Shown one piece after another: positions 1-13,559 of a stretch of 64,000 nt of DNA. Under the pieces are notes generated by a model that was not told the DNA's origin, ran no database searches, and saw nothing but the letters and a program-made list of their open reading frames with translations. Positions within the stretch are counted from its first letter, which is position 1; each line of letters opens with the position of its first letter. Location of the stretch: the NCBI GenBank assembly GCA_023846275.1, contig CM043874.1:21323130-21387129 (forward strand). Reading direction: 5' to 3'. The stretch comes from Vanilla planifolia. Taxonomy: Eukaryota; Streptophyta; Magnoliopsida; Asparagales; Orchidaceae. The translations under genes were made by a program, and so were the position numbers.

Positions 1-945
1 CAAGTAAAAATAGCCTGAGTCACCATTATATCATTAGGCAAAGCCTGTACAATCATAAATACATGCTATACAAGTTGGGGTAATGCCAAATCTTTAGCAC
101 ATTCAATCAAGAACAACATGACAAGTAACCATTGCAATAAATAAAGATAAATAATGATGTCATACCATGTAATGTTTTCTCATAGTTTTTGTTGTAAATA
201 AGGACACAATGTATCAACCTATAAATTCAATATAACAAATATAAACACTTAAGCAAATAAAGAAAAAGAAAATCCTTCTATCAATTAGAAGGATCAACCA
301 AGAGAAGAGGAGAACTTTAGGTGAACTCTGAATAAATCACCATCTCTTAAGAATAATGTGTGCTTAAGGCTTGAGAATAACTCAAGATGTTAAGACCTTT
401 CTCAATCTAGAGAAGGGTAATATGCTTAGGTTGTACAAGAAAGCAAGGGAGGAATTTCGACAAAGATAAAGATAAACTCAAAATAATAGGCAATGTGAAA
501 AGAATAATGTCAACAAAATTATTTGACAATCACACGATTATTAAGATAGGATTTCAACTAGATAAAAATGGATCAATGCTGAACTTTTAAGCAACCTTAC
601 AACACAAAAACCACAATACATTGAACCTTTAGATATTAAAGGACTTTAGTTATGAATTCCATGAAAGAGCAATCAATTCATATCTTATCCTGCCTAAACA
701 AGATAATTTCACTCCATGCAAACAAGAAAATAAAAAAGGCATTAAGCATTACATTAGTTTGATAGGAAATCATATAACAAAAATCAAATTTTAATAAATG
801 CATAATATGTTTATATGTAATATCATGGGACACTGAATCTCAAGTCAATTGCTTGCCTTAAACACATAATTAGAACCAATAATATATCACTAGTAGCATT
901 ACTTGAACCAATGGCTAAAGAAGGAAAACTACCTGACTTGGTAAC
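1..945. other. Intergenic AT-rich sequence, no gene seen
   Basis: No reading frame with recognisable coding character is visible on either strand. The stretch is AT-rich and precedes the LINE relic. It may be older repeat sequence, but I cannot assign a family. Confidence 0.6.
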
Positions 946-949
946 TACA

Positions 950-3270
950 TGGTGGTTTTCACGCTTCACTAGTAACCAATCTCATAAAATTTGGATACTA
1001 TGGAAAAATAGTATTCATTGTGATAATCTAGAAGTGGACAAGCAATATATGAACTTACATGTAATAAGAAACAAAAGTTAACTAGCCTCAAACTTCACTT
1101 TTATGTATGCCAAATGTACAAGGACTCAAAGAAGAAGATTGTGGGCTAAACTAATAGAAATTGTTGTTAACCAGAATGAGCTATGGCTAGTAGGAGAAGA
1201 TTTTAATATAATTGTCTCTTTGAATGAATACAAGGGAGCTTTAAACCCTTCTCTTTTAATAACAAATGAGTCCACAAATTGTTTAAATCAATGCAACCTT
1301 TTGGATTTTCCTTTCTCAAGTTTATCTTTTACCAAGGTTGGAAAAAGAAAAAGAAAATAGTTCTAAAAAAGATTAGATAGGTTAATGGTAAACAAAGAAT
1401 AAATGGATCTAAATTCAAAAACAATTGTTTCACACCTATGTAGAATGGGTTATGATCATTTTGCTCTTTTGCTTCAACACTCAAATGAGTAGGCTTCTGG
1501 TCCCAAATAATTTAAGTTTTAAAATATGTGCACAGCATATCCAAGGTTCTACAAAGTGGGCTATTCCAACAATCTAAACAAAGATGTTAACTTTAGTATT
1601 CAAATTAAGAAGATTAAAAGAATGTCTTAAGTAATGGAATGAAAGAACATTTGGTGATACCCTTCAAACTATCAAAAGAGAAAAATTGATGAAAGATAGA
1701 GGGAAAAAAGTTCTTAGAAAAATACATAGAAGAAGATAGGATAGTTTCAATAAAACAAATTAACAACTCATCAAAGAACAAAATAAGGAATAAATCTACT
1801 AGTGTTAGAAAGCTATAGAAAAATCATTGAATAAAGGAGAGAAGAATGACATATTCTTTCATGCATTGCTGAAAGGTAAAAGGGCATGACGTAACATTAA
1901 TAAGATTATAGATTCTAATAGTCTAAAGGGACCAGGTCAAGATCATATACAATTTGCTACTATGTACTATTTCAAAGATTTTTGAATAGAGAAAGAAATT
2001 ATTTATGATGAAGTTCGAAATAAAAAAAACTCAACTAATAATTAAGGAAGAGAATCAGTTCTTATTAAAAAAGTGGAATTGGAGTAGGTTAGACAAGTGG
2101 TATTCGAGTTGAATAAAGACAACAAATTAGGATCTTATGAGTTTATTGGGATTTTCTTCACTAAATATTAGGATATCATACCTCCTGATGTTTTAGATGT
2201 TATAACTAATTTCATTATTGGAAGTCTAATTCCTAGAGGATTGTTAATGCAAACTTAATGCTTATCCTAAATTCTCATAAGCCTATAATGTTTTAAGAAT
2301 TCAAACCAATGTGTGTGTGCAACATTACTAAAAAGATACTAAATAAGTTATTAGACAAGAGATTGAAAACAATCTTTGTTAAGATTATTTCCCCTGAATA
2401 AGTTGGATTCATAAAAAGAAGAGAGATCATTGATAATATAATAATTGTACAGGAACTCATGAGTTCACTTAATAAGAAAATGAGGGGAATAAACTACATC
2501 ATTAAGATAGATATAAAGAATGATTTTGATAGTCTATCTCAGGAAATTTTTCTTAAAATTTTGAAAAATTTCACTTCTTAGCTAAGTTTAAATGTCTTTT
2601 CAAGAATATCATAAGTTGCTCATGTTATCCATCATAATAAATGGTTCTTCAAATGGGTACTTTCAGCTAGCAAAGGGTCAGAGGCAAAGTAATCTAATTT
2701 CTCCATTGCTTTTCATTATTTTAATAGAGTTCTTTAGTAGAGCTTTAAAACTTCAATTCAAAATAGAGCAAAGTACTACACTATGCCATTACAAGAGGAT
2801 TTCTCATGATAACTCACCTCAATTATGTGGATGACATTATTAATTTTAGTAGAGCAGACATAAGATCGTTACAAGATATTAGAAACTTCTTTGATAAATG
2901 TCAGCATGTGTTAGGCATGTAATTGAATATGTAAAAATGCAAATTATATATTACTAGAATTATGAATTCAATTGTAATTAAAAGACTATGAAAGATATCG
3001 AACTTCAAGGAATGATCACTTCTAATCACATACTTAGGATGCACCATTTTTAGTGATAGAAAGATACTTTCAACACATAATCAAAAAGTTGCAAAATAAA
3101 TTAGCTAGCTAGAAGAAAAACCTATTATACATGGGTGAAAGACCCATACTTGTAAAACATATATTAAATTCAATACCTTCTTATACAATAATGACAATAA
3201 GTCCTCCAATGAAACTCATTAACATATTATAAAGATAATAAATGTTTTCATATAAAGATAATGGAGAAAA
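950..3270 (+). mobile_element. Degenerate L1-type LINE (endonuclease and reverse transcriptase remains)
   Basis: Broken frames on the + strand read in the order of a plant L1 ORF2. At about 1,000-1,390 there is an endonuclease-like part with tracts such as FMYAKCTRTQRRRLWAKL and a GEDFN motif in place of the usual GDFN, then KRLDR. At about 2,290-2,580 the reverse transcriptase fingers and palm read FKPMCVCNITKKILNKLL, then DNIIIVQEL and IDIKNDFDSL. At about 2,825 YVDD stands at the catalytic site, followed by a thumb-like region to about 3,250. Many stops and frame changes interrupt it, so it is a dead copy. ORF1, the RNase H end and a poly(A) tail are not recognised, so the ends are approximate. 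The family call rests on motif order and is firm; the exact lineage is not. Confidence 0.82.
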
Positions 3271-4950
3271 ATCATAAATATTTGATGTAGCAAAAATTAA
3301 ACTTTTACTATAATCTAATTTAAAGCTTATAAAATAAAAGATTCTTGTCGACTATTAGGGAATGTCAAATGATATTATCCACTAATTAGGGTTATGTAGC
3401 ATATGTGATATTTTAAAATTATTTTAAGATTAATATCCAAAGTTATAGTGTAGATTATGTAATAGAGTAAGTGGTAACACATTAAGTGTTAAGGATAAAA
3501 TTCTATTAAGTAGTTTAGTCATATCCAAGTATACACATAAAATAAAGAATTTAAGATAAACTCTATGTAGAGTATTTTAATAAAAAAGAGTAACTCTAAC
3601 TTTAAATTACTATAATAAAAATAAAATTTATAAAAAGTGTTTATCTTTTTGACAATGATGGCTTATAATTTCTTTTAGAGTTAGCATGTGGAGCAACAAA
3701 GATAGAAAAAGACAATGAAGTGGAGGTTTGGGTTAAAAGTTTGGTTGAAAGGGTAACGAGATGGTCGGCTAAGATTTTGAGCCTTATTAAGGAGGATGAT
3801 GGCTTGTGGTTTGATCGAGAGAGTGAAATGGTGGACCAAGACTTGAGGGTGTTTGATGAAGAGAGAATTTGTTTGGTTGCTACTCTTCTAATGGAAGGTC
3901 TTTCACCTTTAATCTTTATTTCTCACAAGAAGAGAACAAGTTAGAATCTCTCTAACTTGAGTTAGGTGTACACTCTTTGCTCACAAACGTGGAAGCACAC
4001 AAACATGAAAAACTTCATTCATCAATAATAATATTACAATGAGGGAACATCTCCTATATATAGATGAAAGAAAGCTTAATAACTATGCATGAGAAAAGAG
4101 AACTAAATATACATTAGAAACATAACATAAGAATGAGAAAAAGAAAATTAAATGTACCTTGGAACATAGAATAAGCACAATAAAGATAAGAAATCAATAT
4201 AAGGAAATATCATTTTTGAGTTAAATCATTTAGGGAATCCAACAAAGATTTTCAGAATTGTAAAGACATTAATTCTAAGTAGGTCAGTCACATTAAAAGT
4301 AAAATAAAAAGTGCCTTAAAAATTATAACACAAAAAAATTATGCAATCATGCAACATGACAATCAGATATCGATGACGATGCGATGAAGGATGCCAGCAG
4401 TGGAAGGATGATAGTCGATGGTGGTCAACTGATGGGTAGTTAGGTGATGGTGGGCGATCGAGGAGGAGAGGGCTACTTTTTGCAATAGTGGGGTTAACAG
4501 ATGATGTCAGGCAACCAAGCGATTGTGAGTAGTCGATAATGGAAATCAATCAGTGATGGTGAGGATCAAGAGTAGTGGGTGACTCGGTGATGAAGAACGA
4601 TTGATTATAGTAGGCAAAGCAAGCATCAAATGACCAAGAACTGTGATTGATGATGGCATGAAATAGCAACAAAATGTACTATGACAAATAGAGAAAAAAC
4701 AATAGAAATAACTATAGAAAAAAATAGTGTTGTAGTCGATCCCTATAGTTAACAAAGATAACTAATCAAAATAGAATTTGACTCAGGCACGACTCTAAGT
4801 TTGAATTAAACTAGTGTGGGACTAGTGGGTGTATGCTTGTGAGCTAAAGTGAGATGTTCCTATGTCATCCTCCCTAAGTAAGAGAGAGCTTAACTTGGTG
4901 GTATCAAGGTGATGGGTAAAGTAGTGCTCCAATAGATGTGACATGATGTA
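3271..4950. other. Intergenic, no gene; GATG-rich segment near 4,370-4,650
   Basis: A frame of about 75 codons at 3,720-3,944 begins with GTG and resembles nothing I recognise, so I do not call it a gene. About 4,370-4,650 is unusually rich in GATG, GTGATGG and related words on the + strand, like a decayed minisatellite. About 3,930-4,150 has the look of LTR or leader sequence, but no partner copy was found. Confidence 0.45.
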
Positions 4951-4954
4951 GTAT

Positions 4955-7000
4955 AGATTATCATATGTAAGCCAAAGAGTCCTCAATCAAAGTCTTGTCC
5001 TTCCAATAAACTAAACATTTTCTATATGTATAATCTTTTATTAAAATTATCTCCTGATCTAAAATTTTCTTAACAATATCCTTACTTGTGGAGCTAACAT
5101 AATGGGTAGAAATAGGTTCACTCAATATGGGAGAATCAAGCTCAAATGGTTCACTAAGTATTGAATGTGACACCTTATACGAGATTAATTATTAACATTA
5201 ACGTTACATTAATCCTATACTCTTCTGGAAACTCCAACACATGCATTAATTCCTAGTTTTTAACAATCTTAAAAGATCTAGTTCCATGCATTTGTAATTT
5301 CTTGTAAATTTTGGGAGAGAACTATTCTGATCTAATTCTATTATAATATAGTCTACTTTTTGAAATTATTTAATCTTAATATAAGTATCTACTAGTTTTT
5401 TATATCTTTCGTTACTTAGATTATTTTTTTACATATTTTTTATGTAAGAAAGTAAGAAGCAAAAGAAGAAGTAGAGATAGAAGTTGAAAGTACACTGGTA
5501 AGGAAAAAAAGTCAATAGGAGACCTAGGCTCATTACTATAATAAATTTTGAAGACTTAAACCAACACTACGATTCACAAAATTATTGTGTGCAAATTCAG
5601 CTTATGGTAATAGTTGATCCTAGAGCTTAGGTTGTTCCTATATCAAACTATGAAGAAAATTTCTTAGACTATAATTTATTACTTCCATTTGTTCATCCAT
5701 TTAAGGTGGTAAGTTGAACAAAATTTTGCCTGGTTTTTAATAAATGCTATAAGATCTTATAAAAATAACTAGTAAATCTTACATCTTAGTCATATATTAT
5801 AATAATTAAGACACTATAAAATTTAGTTATTTCTTTGAAAAAAATCTTGACTACATGGATAGCATCAGAAGTTCTACGATAATGGATAAAATGAGTTAGT
5901 TTAGAAAAATGATCAACTACCACAAGAATAGAGTCATGTCTAGATGGGTATGTAATTTAAGTACAAATTATGTACTTATGTACTCCCATGGCTTATCAGG
6001 TACAAATAGTAGAATGTAAGATCCTTGTCCTACATTCAGAGATTTTATAGTGGGCATGTGTGACATTAAGCTACAATAGATGTAATATGATGTACTTTTT
6101 TAGGCTAATAAAATCTCTTTGAGATATCTCTAAGAGTCTTATCTCTCTCGCAATGAAAAGATAATCTTCTAGTATATATTTTACAAACTTAAAAATCTCT
6201 AAGTGATGAATTTTAAATACATAACCAATTATTTTTATATAAGTATCCATCTCTCAAGCTAAAATTTTTAGATACCAAGGTTGGAGTTGAATTTAGTTTT
6301 TCATAAATTGGCTCCAAATCATGAAAACTAGGATACTAGCTTTTAATTTGATCAAAACATGGGACCTTTATAGACAAAGACATTTGATAGGTGGACATGT
6401 TGACTAAGTGCATCAGTTACTTTATTTTCTAAGGTGGGCTTATATTTATAATTGAATTTATACTCCTAGATGTATTTGAACCACTTAGCATGCTATGACT
6501 AAGGTCATGTTAAAAATTTAGAAATCTAAACACTTCATGATCAGAGTATAAGATAAATTCTTTAAACAACAAGTAATACCTTTGATGTCTTAAAGATTAA
6601 ACTATTATATATAATTTTTTTCATATATAGAATACTTCTTTCTAGCATCATTAAGTTTCTTATTAAAGAAGGCAATATAATATTTATCTTGACTAAGGAC
6701 ACCATGTATCACTACTCCTGATGTATCACATGCAACCTTAAAGTTAGTAGAGAAATTAGGTAGTTTTGAAACAAGTGCCTTGGTCTAGCCTATTTCAACC
6801 TTTTAAAAGCTAGGTCTGTAAATTTAGTTTAAGTAAATTTATCAAACTTCGTATAATAAGTAATTAGTGTGATAGTAATACTAAAATTTTTAATAAATTG
6901 TTGATAAAAGGTGGTTAGAACATGTAAAAATCTAATCATTAATTACTTTTGGAGTATTTCACTTCATAATTTCCCTTACTTTGTTATGGTCAGTAGATAA
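4955..7000 (-). mobile_element. Ty3/Gypsy chromovirus fossil, 3' half of pol
   Basis: Read on the - strand, the order is a reverse transcriptase to RNase H junction (about 6,960-6,800, with FYQQFIKNF like the usual FYRRFI), RNase H (about 6,740-6,640, CDTSGVVIHGVLSQDKY and FFNKKLNDARKKYS), the integrase core (about 5,970-5,870, ILVVVDHFSKLTHFI) and a C-terminal chromodomain (5,173-4,961, VKKILDQEIILIKDYTYRK then LVYWKDKTLIEDS). A chromodomain after integrase marks the chromovirus branch of Gypsy elements. The copy is old and broken in many places. I did not find its LTRs. Confidence 0.82.
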
Positions 7001-8150
7001 TCCTTTAAAATTATGTACCCTAAGAAGATAATCATGGAATGGTTCCTTTTGGTGCTCCTAATAAATCCAAAAAGTTTCCTCTTTCCTAAGCATTATTTAT
7101 TTTGGAGTTTTAAACACTATGTTTAAAAATCTTTAAATTGTCTTTAGAAGAAGTTTCATTTCAGGTGTAACATTTTAATCATATGTGGTAGAACTTGCAT
7201 GGGATCTTTACTAGATTTTCAAAAAATGAAAAATAAAATCCCAGACTATCATCTAATACCTTCAATTATTATGATTTATTTTTTTTCAAAAGGTCAAAAA
7301 ATAAACTTTTTTGCTATGATTTTACTTTAGTTTGAACAAGCCTAATAACACAAGAACCAATACAATCATGCACATCAAGTTTCAAGTAACATGAATGACA
7401 TATTATTTATTTGCTATAATGACACAATTGTTGTAATCAAATTTTACTAAACATTTTAATCAAATCTAAATAATTTAGTAACAAAACAAAACTAATATAA
7501 AGATCATGTCAACTCATCTAATAGATGTCTAAAAATGTACAACCATTGTTTGGTAATAAAAGACAATAAATACATTATTTATGTCCATAACAATAGTACC
7601 AAAATATATTATAAAGAGACTTCTCCTTACTAATTACTAAATTTAGTCTTCTCCCTTTAATTGCATAAGTAATCTTATAAAAGCATGAATATAAACAACT
7701 TTAGTCTACAATAATTCTACAAGAAAATAAAAATAAAGATAATATTGAACTAAGCATCATTTTGATAATAATGAAAAATTGAACATCAATATATAAAAAT
7801 TTTAATAGTGTATGATGAATAATAATAATCAAATGTATCATGCTATCATGTTCCATATTCAATTTCCTATTTTTCATGTTTGTTTAATTTATTATATTTT
7901 AAATTCTTTAGGGAGCCCAATTTCTTATTTTACTCATTAGTTTTCTTGTATGTCCAACAAAAGGTCAACTTCTCCTAATGGCTCTATCACAATATATCAA
8001 ATAATATGGTCATATGATAAGTAATCCTAGACACTATTTATGCCTATTTACTCATCACTTGATGATATGCTAAAGGCACTTCATCTTACCATGTCACACT
8101 GAATAGCTTGAGCTAAGGGGTATTAGTGGAATAAGGAAAATCCTTCTCTT

Positions 8151-8154
<4 letters not shown>
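7001..8154. other. AT-rich intergenic sequence, no gene seen
   Basis: No coding signal is visible. The right part may belong to the chromovirus fossil on its left (gag or leader side on the - strand), but no motif supports this. Confidence 0.4.

Positions 8155-8196
<42 letters not shown>
8155..8196. repeat. (AT)n microsatellite
   Basis: An uninterrupted alternating AT tract of 42 bases (21 units). Confidence 0.97.
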
Positions 8197-8202
<6 letters not shown>

Positions 8203-9196
8203 AACTCGAGTGCATTTATTACCATATTATATTGTGTAGATAATAATCACATATGAATTATCTAATAAAGTTGCAACCTACATTTATTACTATTAAAAAT
8301 ATATATAATAAGTTATAGTTTAAAACCTACAATTTTTTCATAATCATATCCATTAACAAAGCAAAAAATGACAGCACAGTTCAAAACATGGTTTAACAAT
8401 CATAATATTATAAATAATATTAAATTTATACTAAATTCATTTACTTATTATAATTCTACTATAATAATCTACTTTAATTAATCATGAATATTATTCTTAA
8501 TTTTGTTTTTCTTATAGATATGAGCTAGACAAATCCAAAATTAGAGAATTATTGAAATTATGGGCATCTCATCGCAAAGGTCTTAATCTAAGGAATTTGT
8601 AGGTATACAATTTATAATTTTCAAAAATCATTAGAATTTTTACAAATTTTTGAAATAAAAATAAAAAAATAAATAATATAAAATAATCCTTATATTATAA
8701 AGGAAAACTATCTTATATTTTCTCCCTTGTGCTCAGTTTGTTCCAAAATGACATGACAAGGAATTAAGAAGAGATGACACCTAAGAGAGAAAGAGAGAGG
8801 TATTTTGAGGAGGTTTGATTAGGATCTCTGCTAGCTTAAAAAGCTAAGTTGAGAAGAATAAGGAACTTGGGAGAAAAGAAATTTTAATCTAATTCTTGAT
8901 AAAATATTTATAACAGGTATAATTTTAGTTTAGTATTCTTTTTATGTCAAGTATTTGTTGTATAGGTGGATACTAAAATTAATTTTGGATGTATAATGGA
9001 TGAGTGCAATCCCATCAACACTATTTCTGGTCATGTCGATCATATAATATGATATGGCTGATCTTGTTATACGATATGCATAACAGTGCAAGGTGATAGG
9101 GATATTAGCTATGTACATTGGGAATAATGGCTAAGTTGACTAAAATTTTGAGCAATTGTACAGGTTTGATTTGATGGTCAAATAATTATGATCAAC
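8197..9196. other. AT-rich intergenic sequence, no gene seen
   Basis: No reading frame of note. The right edge runs into a tandem repeat; around 9,080-9,180 there may be a further very decayed unit, but it does not align convincingly. Confidence 0.4.
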
Positions 9197-9502
9197 TTCA
9201 AGAAAAACATAACAGTGATCTCTTATTTGATCCATTGTTTGATTAGTGAATGCTAGCGATCATATTTACATTTTGGTGATCAAACAAGTTCCATGAACTT
9301 TAGGGAGAGTGTAACATCAATCACCTATATGATCTTTTATTCAGTCAAAAACTACTAGTGATCGTACAATAGGTTTTGGTGATCTGATAGGTACATTGAT
9401 TTCAAAAAATGCATAATAATGTTCACCTATTTGATCCTTTGTCTGACAAGTGATGGCCAATGATTGTAAAATACAATTTGAGAGATTAGACTATAAGTTC
9501 TA
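9197..9502. repeat. Three tandem copies of a 102-bp unit
   Basis: Units start at 9,197, 9,299 and 9,401; the first two are each exactly 102 bases. Shared blocks in each are a start like TTCAAGAAAAA/TTTAGGGAGAG, then ATAACAGTGATC-like, TATTTGATCC-like, AGTGATxxxxAxTGATC-like and GGTGATC-like words in the same order. Copies differ by roughly a third of positions, so the array is old. It lies about 0.8 kb upstream of the left direct repeat of the Gypsy fossil and could be part of an older element. Confidence 0.72.
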
Positions 9503-10299
9503 GATCTAAGAATATTGTATCTTAACTAATTTGTAAAGGTTTTTAAAGATTGGTTGGTATAATTTTTACAAGTCCTTTACTATAGAAAGTGAGTAGTTTT
9601 ATAAAATGAGAAGGAATAAAAAGTTAAAAAAATAAGCACATGAATTTCTTCAAAGTTTTAAATGAAAATTAAACCATTATTTATAAAATTTAATAAGAAT
9701 TATGTGAGAAATAATAAGAAAAGATAAAGGAAAAGGCAAATAAATTAAATTACTATGATAAAAATAGGTTATACAATGAAATATATGTGTATTGTTACGA
9801 TTATTAATATATAATATGTGTGTATGTATGTGTGTTTGTACATATATACAATGTTATTAAATCAAAAAGTATGATAAGAAAAAAATAAAGAAATAAAAAA
9901 AAGAGAAAGAAAGGTTGTCAAGCCTAGAGATCTAGAACATAATAAGAAAGAAAGAAATATGAATGTAAAATGGTATCTCTATGACCCTACATTAGAGTTA
10001 TTCAATATGAGAAAAGAAATATTACACCTTATTATCATAGACACTTAAAGTTGGTGTCACAACATGACTTAGGCCTTGTCTTCATAAGCACATGATATTT
10101 GTAATAAGTGATAGTGACTTTTTGATATATGAGAAAGAAATCACACTTTGCTATCATGTATACTTAAAGAGATGGGGTCATTACATGATAGAGGTCTTAT
10201 CTTCATTAGAATAAGATGTTGATAATAATAAATGCTAACACTTTAATAGATGATTTTATGATATATAATCTTAAAGAGTGAGGATGGTGATTATACTAA

Positions 10300-11000
10300 G
10301 AAATATGGTCACAAAATAAGAAAAAAAAAAGAAAATAATAAAGAAATAAGAAATATATAAATAAAAATGAAATGCATATGAATATGAAAGAAAGTAAAAC
10401 ATATGCTATGATATAAGTACTATATGGTAGTAGTATTATATGGTGAATATATGCATACATTAACACAATGTATACAATCATTAATGCAATGATTATTATA
10501 TGCAGATTTTATACAAATTATCATTCATTATTTACTTATTATTTTTGTTTTCTTTTATTTCATATCTATACTTTTATATTTTTTTTATGTTTGTAGTTAA
10601 TAGTTTTTCTACCAAACATAATATGCTTATTACTTACATTACAAACTAGGTTACAAACACCAATACAATAGATGATTTCTAAATGATAGCTTAAGACCTT
10701 AAGTGAGAGATATATTGATGTATTTTATGAGCTCTATAAGTGGCATGTTATATGTGAGGTTTAGTTATGTTTTTTTAATAATTTTTATATCAGTATTATT
10801 ATTTTTACCTTTTCATTTTATGAGGTCTAGAATTATGCGAGTTGCATTTATTTGGTTGTTATAGTAGTGATGTTTTATGGATTATGATTTTCTTTACCAC
10901 CCTTGCTAATTTCTATTTTATCTCCTCTAGACTTTCTTCTTATTTTTCTTAACTTGGTGATTAGATTTTTTTGTGCATTTTATTGGATTTAAACTGGTTA
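10300..11000 (+). repeat. Left long direct repeat (probable 5' LTR)
   Basis: Aligns in order with 17,640-18,335: an A-rich AAAGAAA tract, AAATACTATATGRTA-like, CAATGATTATTATATG, ATCTATACTTTTATAT, AGAGATATRTTGATRTA, and TTGGRTTTxxATTTAARCT near the end. It sits just before the gag-like region. Boundaries are good only to a few tens of bases. Confidence 0.72.
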
Positions 11001-13559
11001 GAGTGGTGAAAAGTTGATATGAGAGCCCAATGTTAAGAAACTAGGAAAACTTTTAAGAGAAGGCACTAATATAACATGCACATGAATATGATTTCTTATT
11101 TTTTGCTATCTTACTATAGAAAACCTAAGTTGTGGATAATTAATAAAGACTAATATACTTTTATTTTACGAGAGGATAACTTTAAGAGAGTTTGAAAGAG
11201 TGAAATCTCAAACTAATGCTAGAAATGAGAGAGGGACTATTAGGAGATAAGAAGGACAGAGTCTATTAGTTCAAATGCAATCATCTTCTCTTTATTCCCA
11301 GAAGAGTCCTAAGACAAGCCTTCATGATAATAAATTAATAAAATAGTTCTACATAATGCAACCATTTTTGTAGAAGGGAAATTCTTTTGAGGTGGAGAAT
11401 TAGATTAATTAAGTAGGTTGGATATTTGATGGAATTGGCTGCCCTAAATATTGGAAGGTACCACTTACTCTTTGGTGGGACTCTAATCACAACATTTGCT
11501 TCAACATCTACCAACAAAATTTTTTTTTTTGGATGATTTTATTGAGGACTCCAAAAAATGATTTGCTCCTCTATCCCTTAGTGAAAAGATGAGTGAAGAG
11601 CTGACAATCTTGAAGCAAGGGCATATATCAATTATAGATTATAAGAGAAAAGTTTCCTTAATCATTATACCCATAGGGTAATGAGTATTGGGGATCAAAT
11701 ATACTTTTTGTTTCATTGAGGGCTAAAGGAATCTATTAGAGCTACATTGATTGCATTCAAGGGATCTATTTTGCTGAACTTATGGAGAACGTTGAGGCTT
11801 TGGAGCAGGACTCAAGGCATTTGAAGGTCGTAAACTACCAATAGTGAAAAGGAGGTAGCATTGCTAGTAAAAGGTTAAAATCTCTTCAAAAGCACTTTTA
11901 GAAAGTTAGAGGTGGCAAAACTTTTAGTCATTTCCATCCTAATCAACTTGACTCTAGTGTCATTAGCTATAACATGGATACTGAATCCCATGAAAAGACA
12001 ACCTAGGGTTTAAAATGTAGTATAGTTCACCATAAAGTCTATTGGACCAAGTGGGAAGGCGAACCTAAATGCTTCAATTATGGAAAGCATAGATATTTGG
12101 CTAGAGCTTGTCATAAAAAATATCAAAGATATTTTCTTCTCCACCAAGTGTTGGTCATACAACTAGAAGAGGAAACACTAGTTGAAGCAAGGATAATGCT
12201 TTAGTGTTAACCTTAATAGACCAAGGATAGTGTACAAGTCTAAGTGGATAGCCTAAGGTATATGTCATCACCTAATATGAGGCTTCACAATTAATAGATG
12301 TGATAATAGATATGCATTTATTTCAATAGTTGCTAACATCTACTTTATTTGATAATAATACTTCACATTCATTTATGCTTTGTCTTATGTTTGATGTATT
12401 TATTTTTTATTTGAATCAAATGAATAATCTATTATTTATGGATTGCTTGATGATAGTGATTTTTTTGTAGATTTATTAATTCAAGAGGAAGTAGAAATAA
12501 TAAAATAGTTTTTTATTGAATTGCTTATTTTACTCTTATTTAAATTTGATATCATTATGGGCATGTATTAGCTATTTGAACACTAAGAAATTATTGGTTG
12601 CACATAAAAGAGAATTAAATTGATAGGTCTAAGCAAAGAGGAAATAGTCTTCTTTGCAAAAAGAGAGGAATCCCAATTGTTTTTTGCACTTAAGGCTCAA
12701 AAAATGTTAAGGAAGAACAATGAAAGATTTTTGCTATCTATTGTATTTATTGATTAGAAGTTTGTTGAGCATCAAGATATACTAGTGATTTATGAGTATC
12801 TGGATGTTTTTGTAGAAATGTTTTGTCTTTCTCTTGATAAGAAAATTGAGTTTGAAATCTAGCTAATACTAGGAGCTGAACTAGTATCCAAATCTCTGTA
12901 CAAAAAAGCACTTACAAAATTAATTGAGGTGAAAGTGAAGATTTAAGAATGATTGGATAAGAGCTTACATTTGCTTTAGTGTCTCCCTTTAAGAAGCATT
13001 AATCCTTTTTTATAAAAAAAAAGATGATAGTTTATAGATGTTCATCAAATTATTAAGAATTGAATAAATTAGTAATTAAAAACAAATACTTATTGCCAAG
13101 AAATGATGATTTGTTTAACTAGCTGTAAGGTGTTGTAATGTTTTCTAAGATTGACTTAAGATTGAAATACCATCAAATGAAAATTAAGGAATTAAATATA
13201 GACAACTCTTAGAACTTATTACATACATTATGACTTCTTAGTGCTACCTTTTGGTTTTATCAATGATCACGTAGTTTTCATGAATTTGATGAACAATATT
13301 TCTGGGAATTTTTTGATCAATTTGTGTTGTCTTCATCAATGACATTCTTATATACTCCAAATCCTTTGATGAGCATTATGTGCATTTGTGTACTATATTA
13401 CAAACTTTGAGAGAGAATTAATTATATTTTAAATTCTCCAAATATAAGTTCTACTTATCTCAAGTGGTATTCTTAGGACCTGTGGTTAATATAGTAGAAA
13501 TTATTATTGATCCTTAAAAATCTCTATTATTGTGGTTGTACCTAAACCCACTTTAGTTT

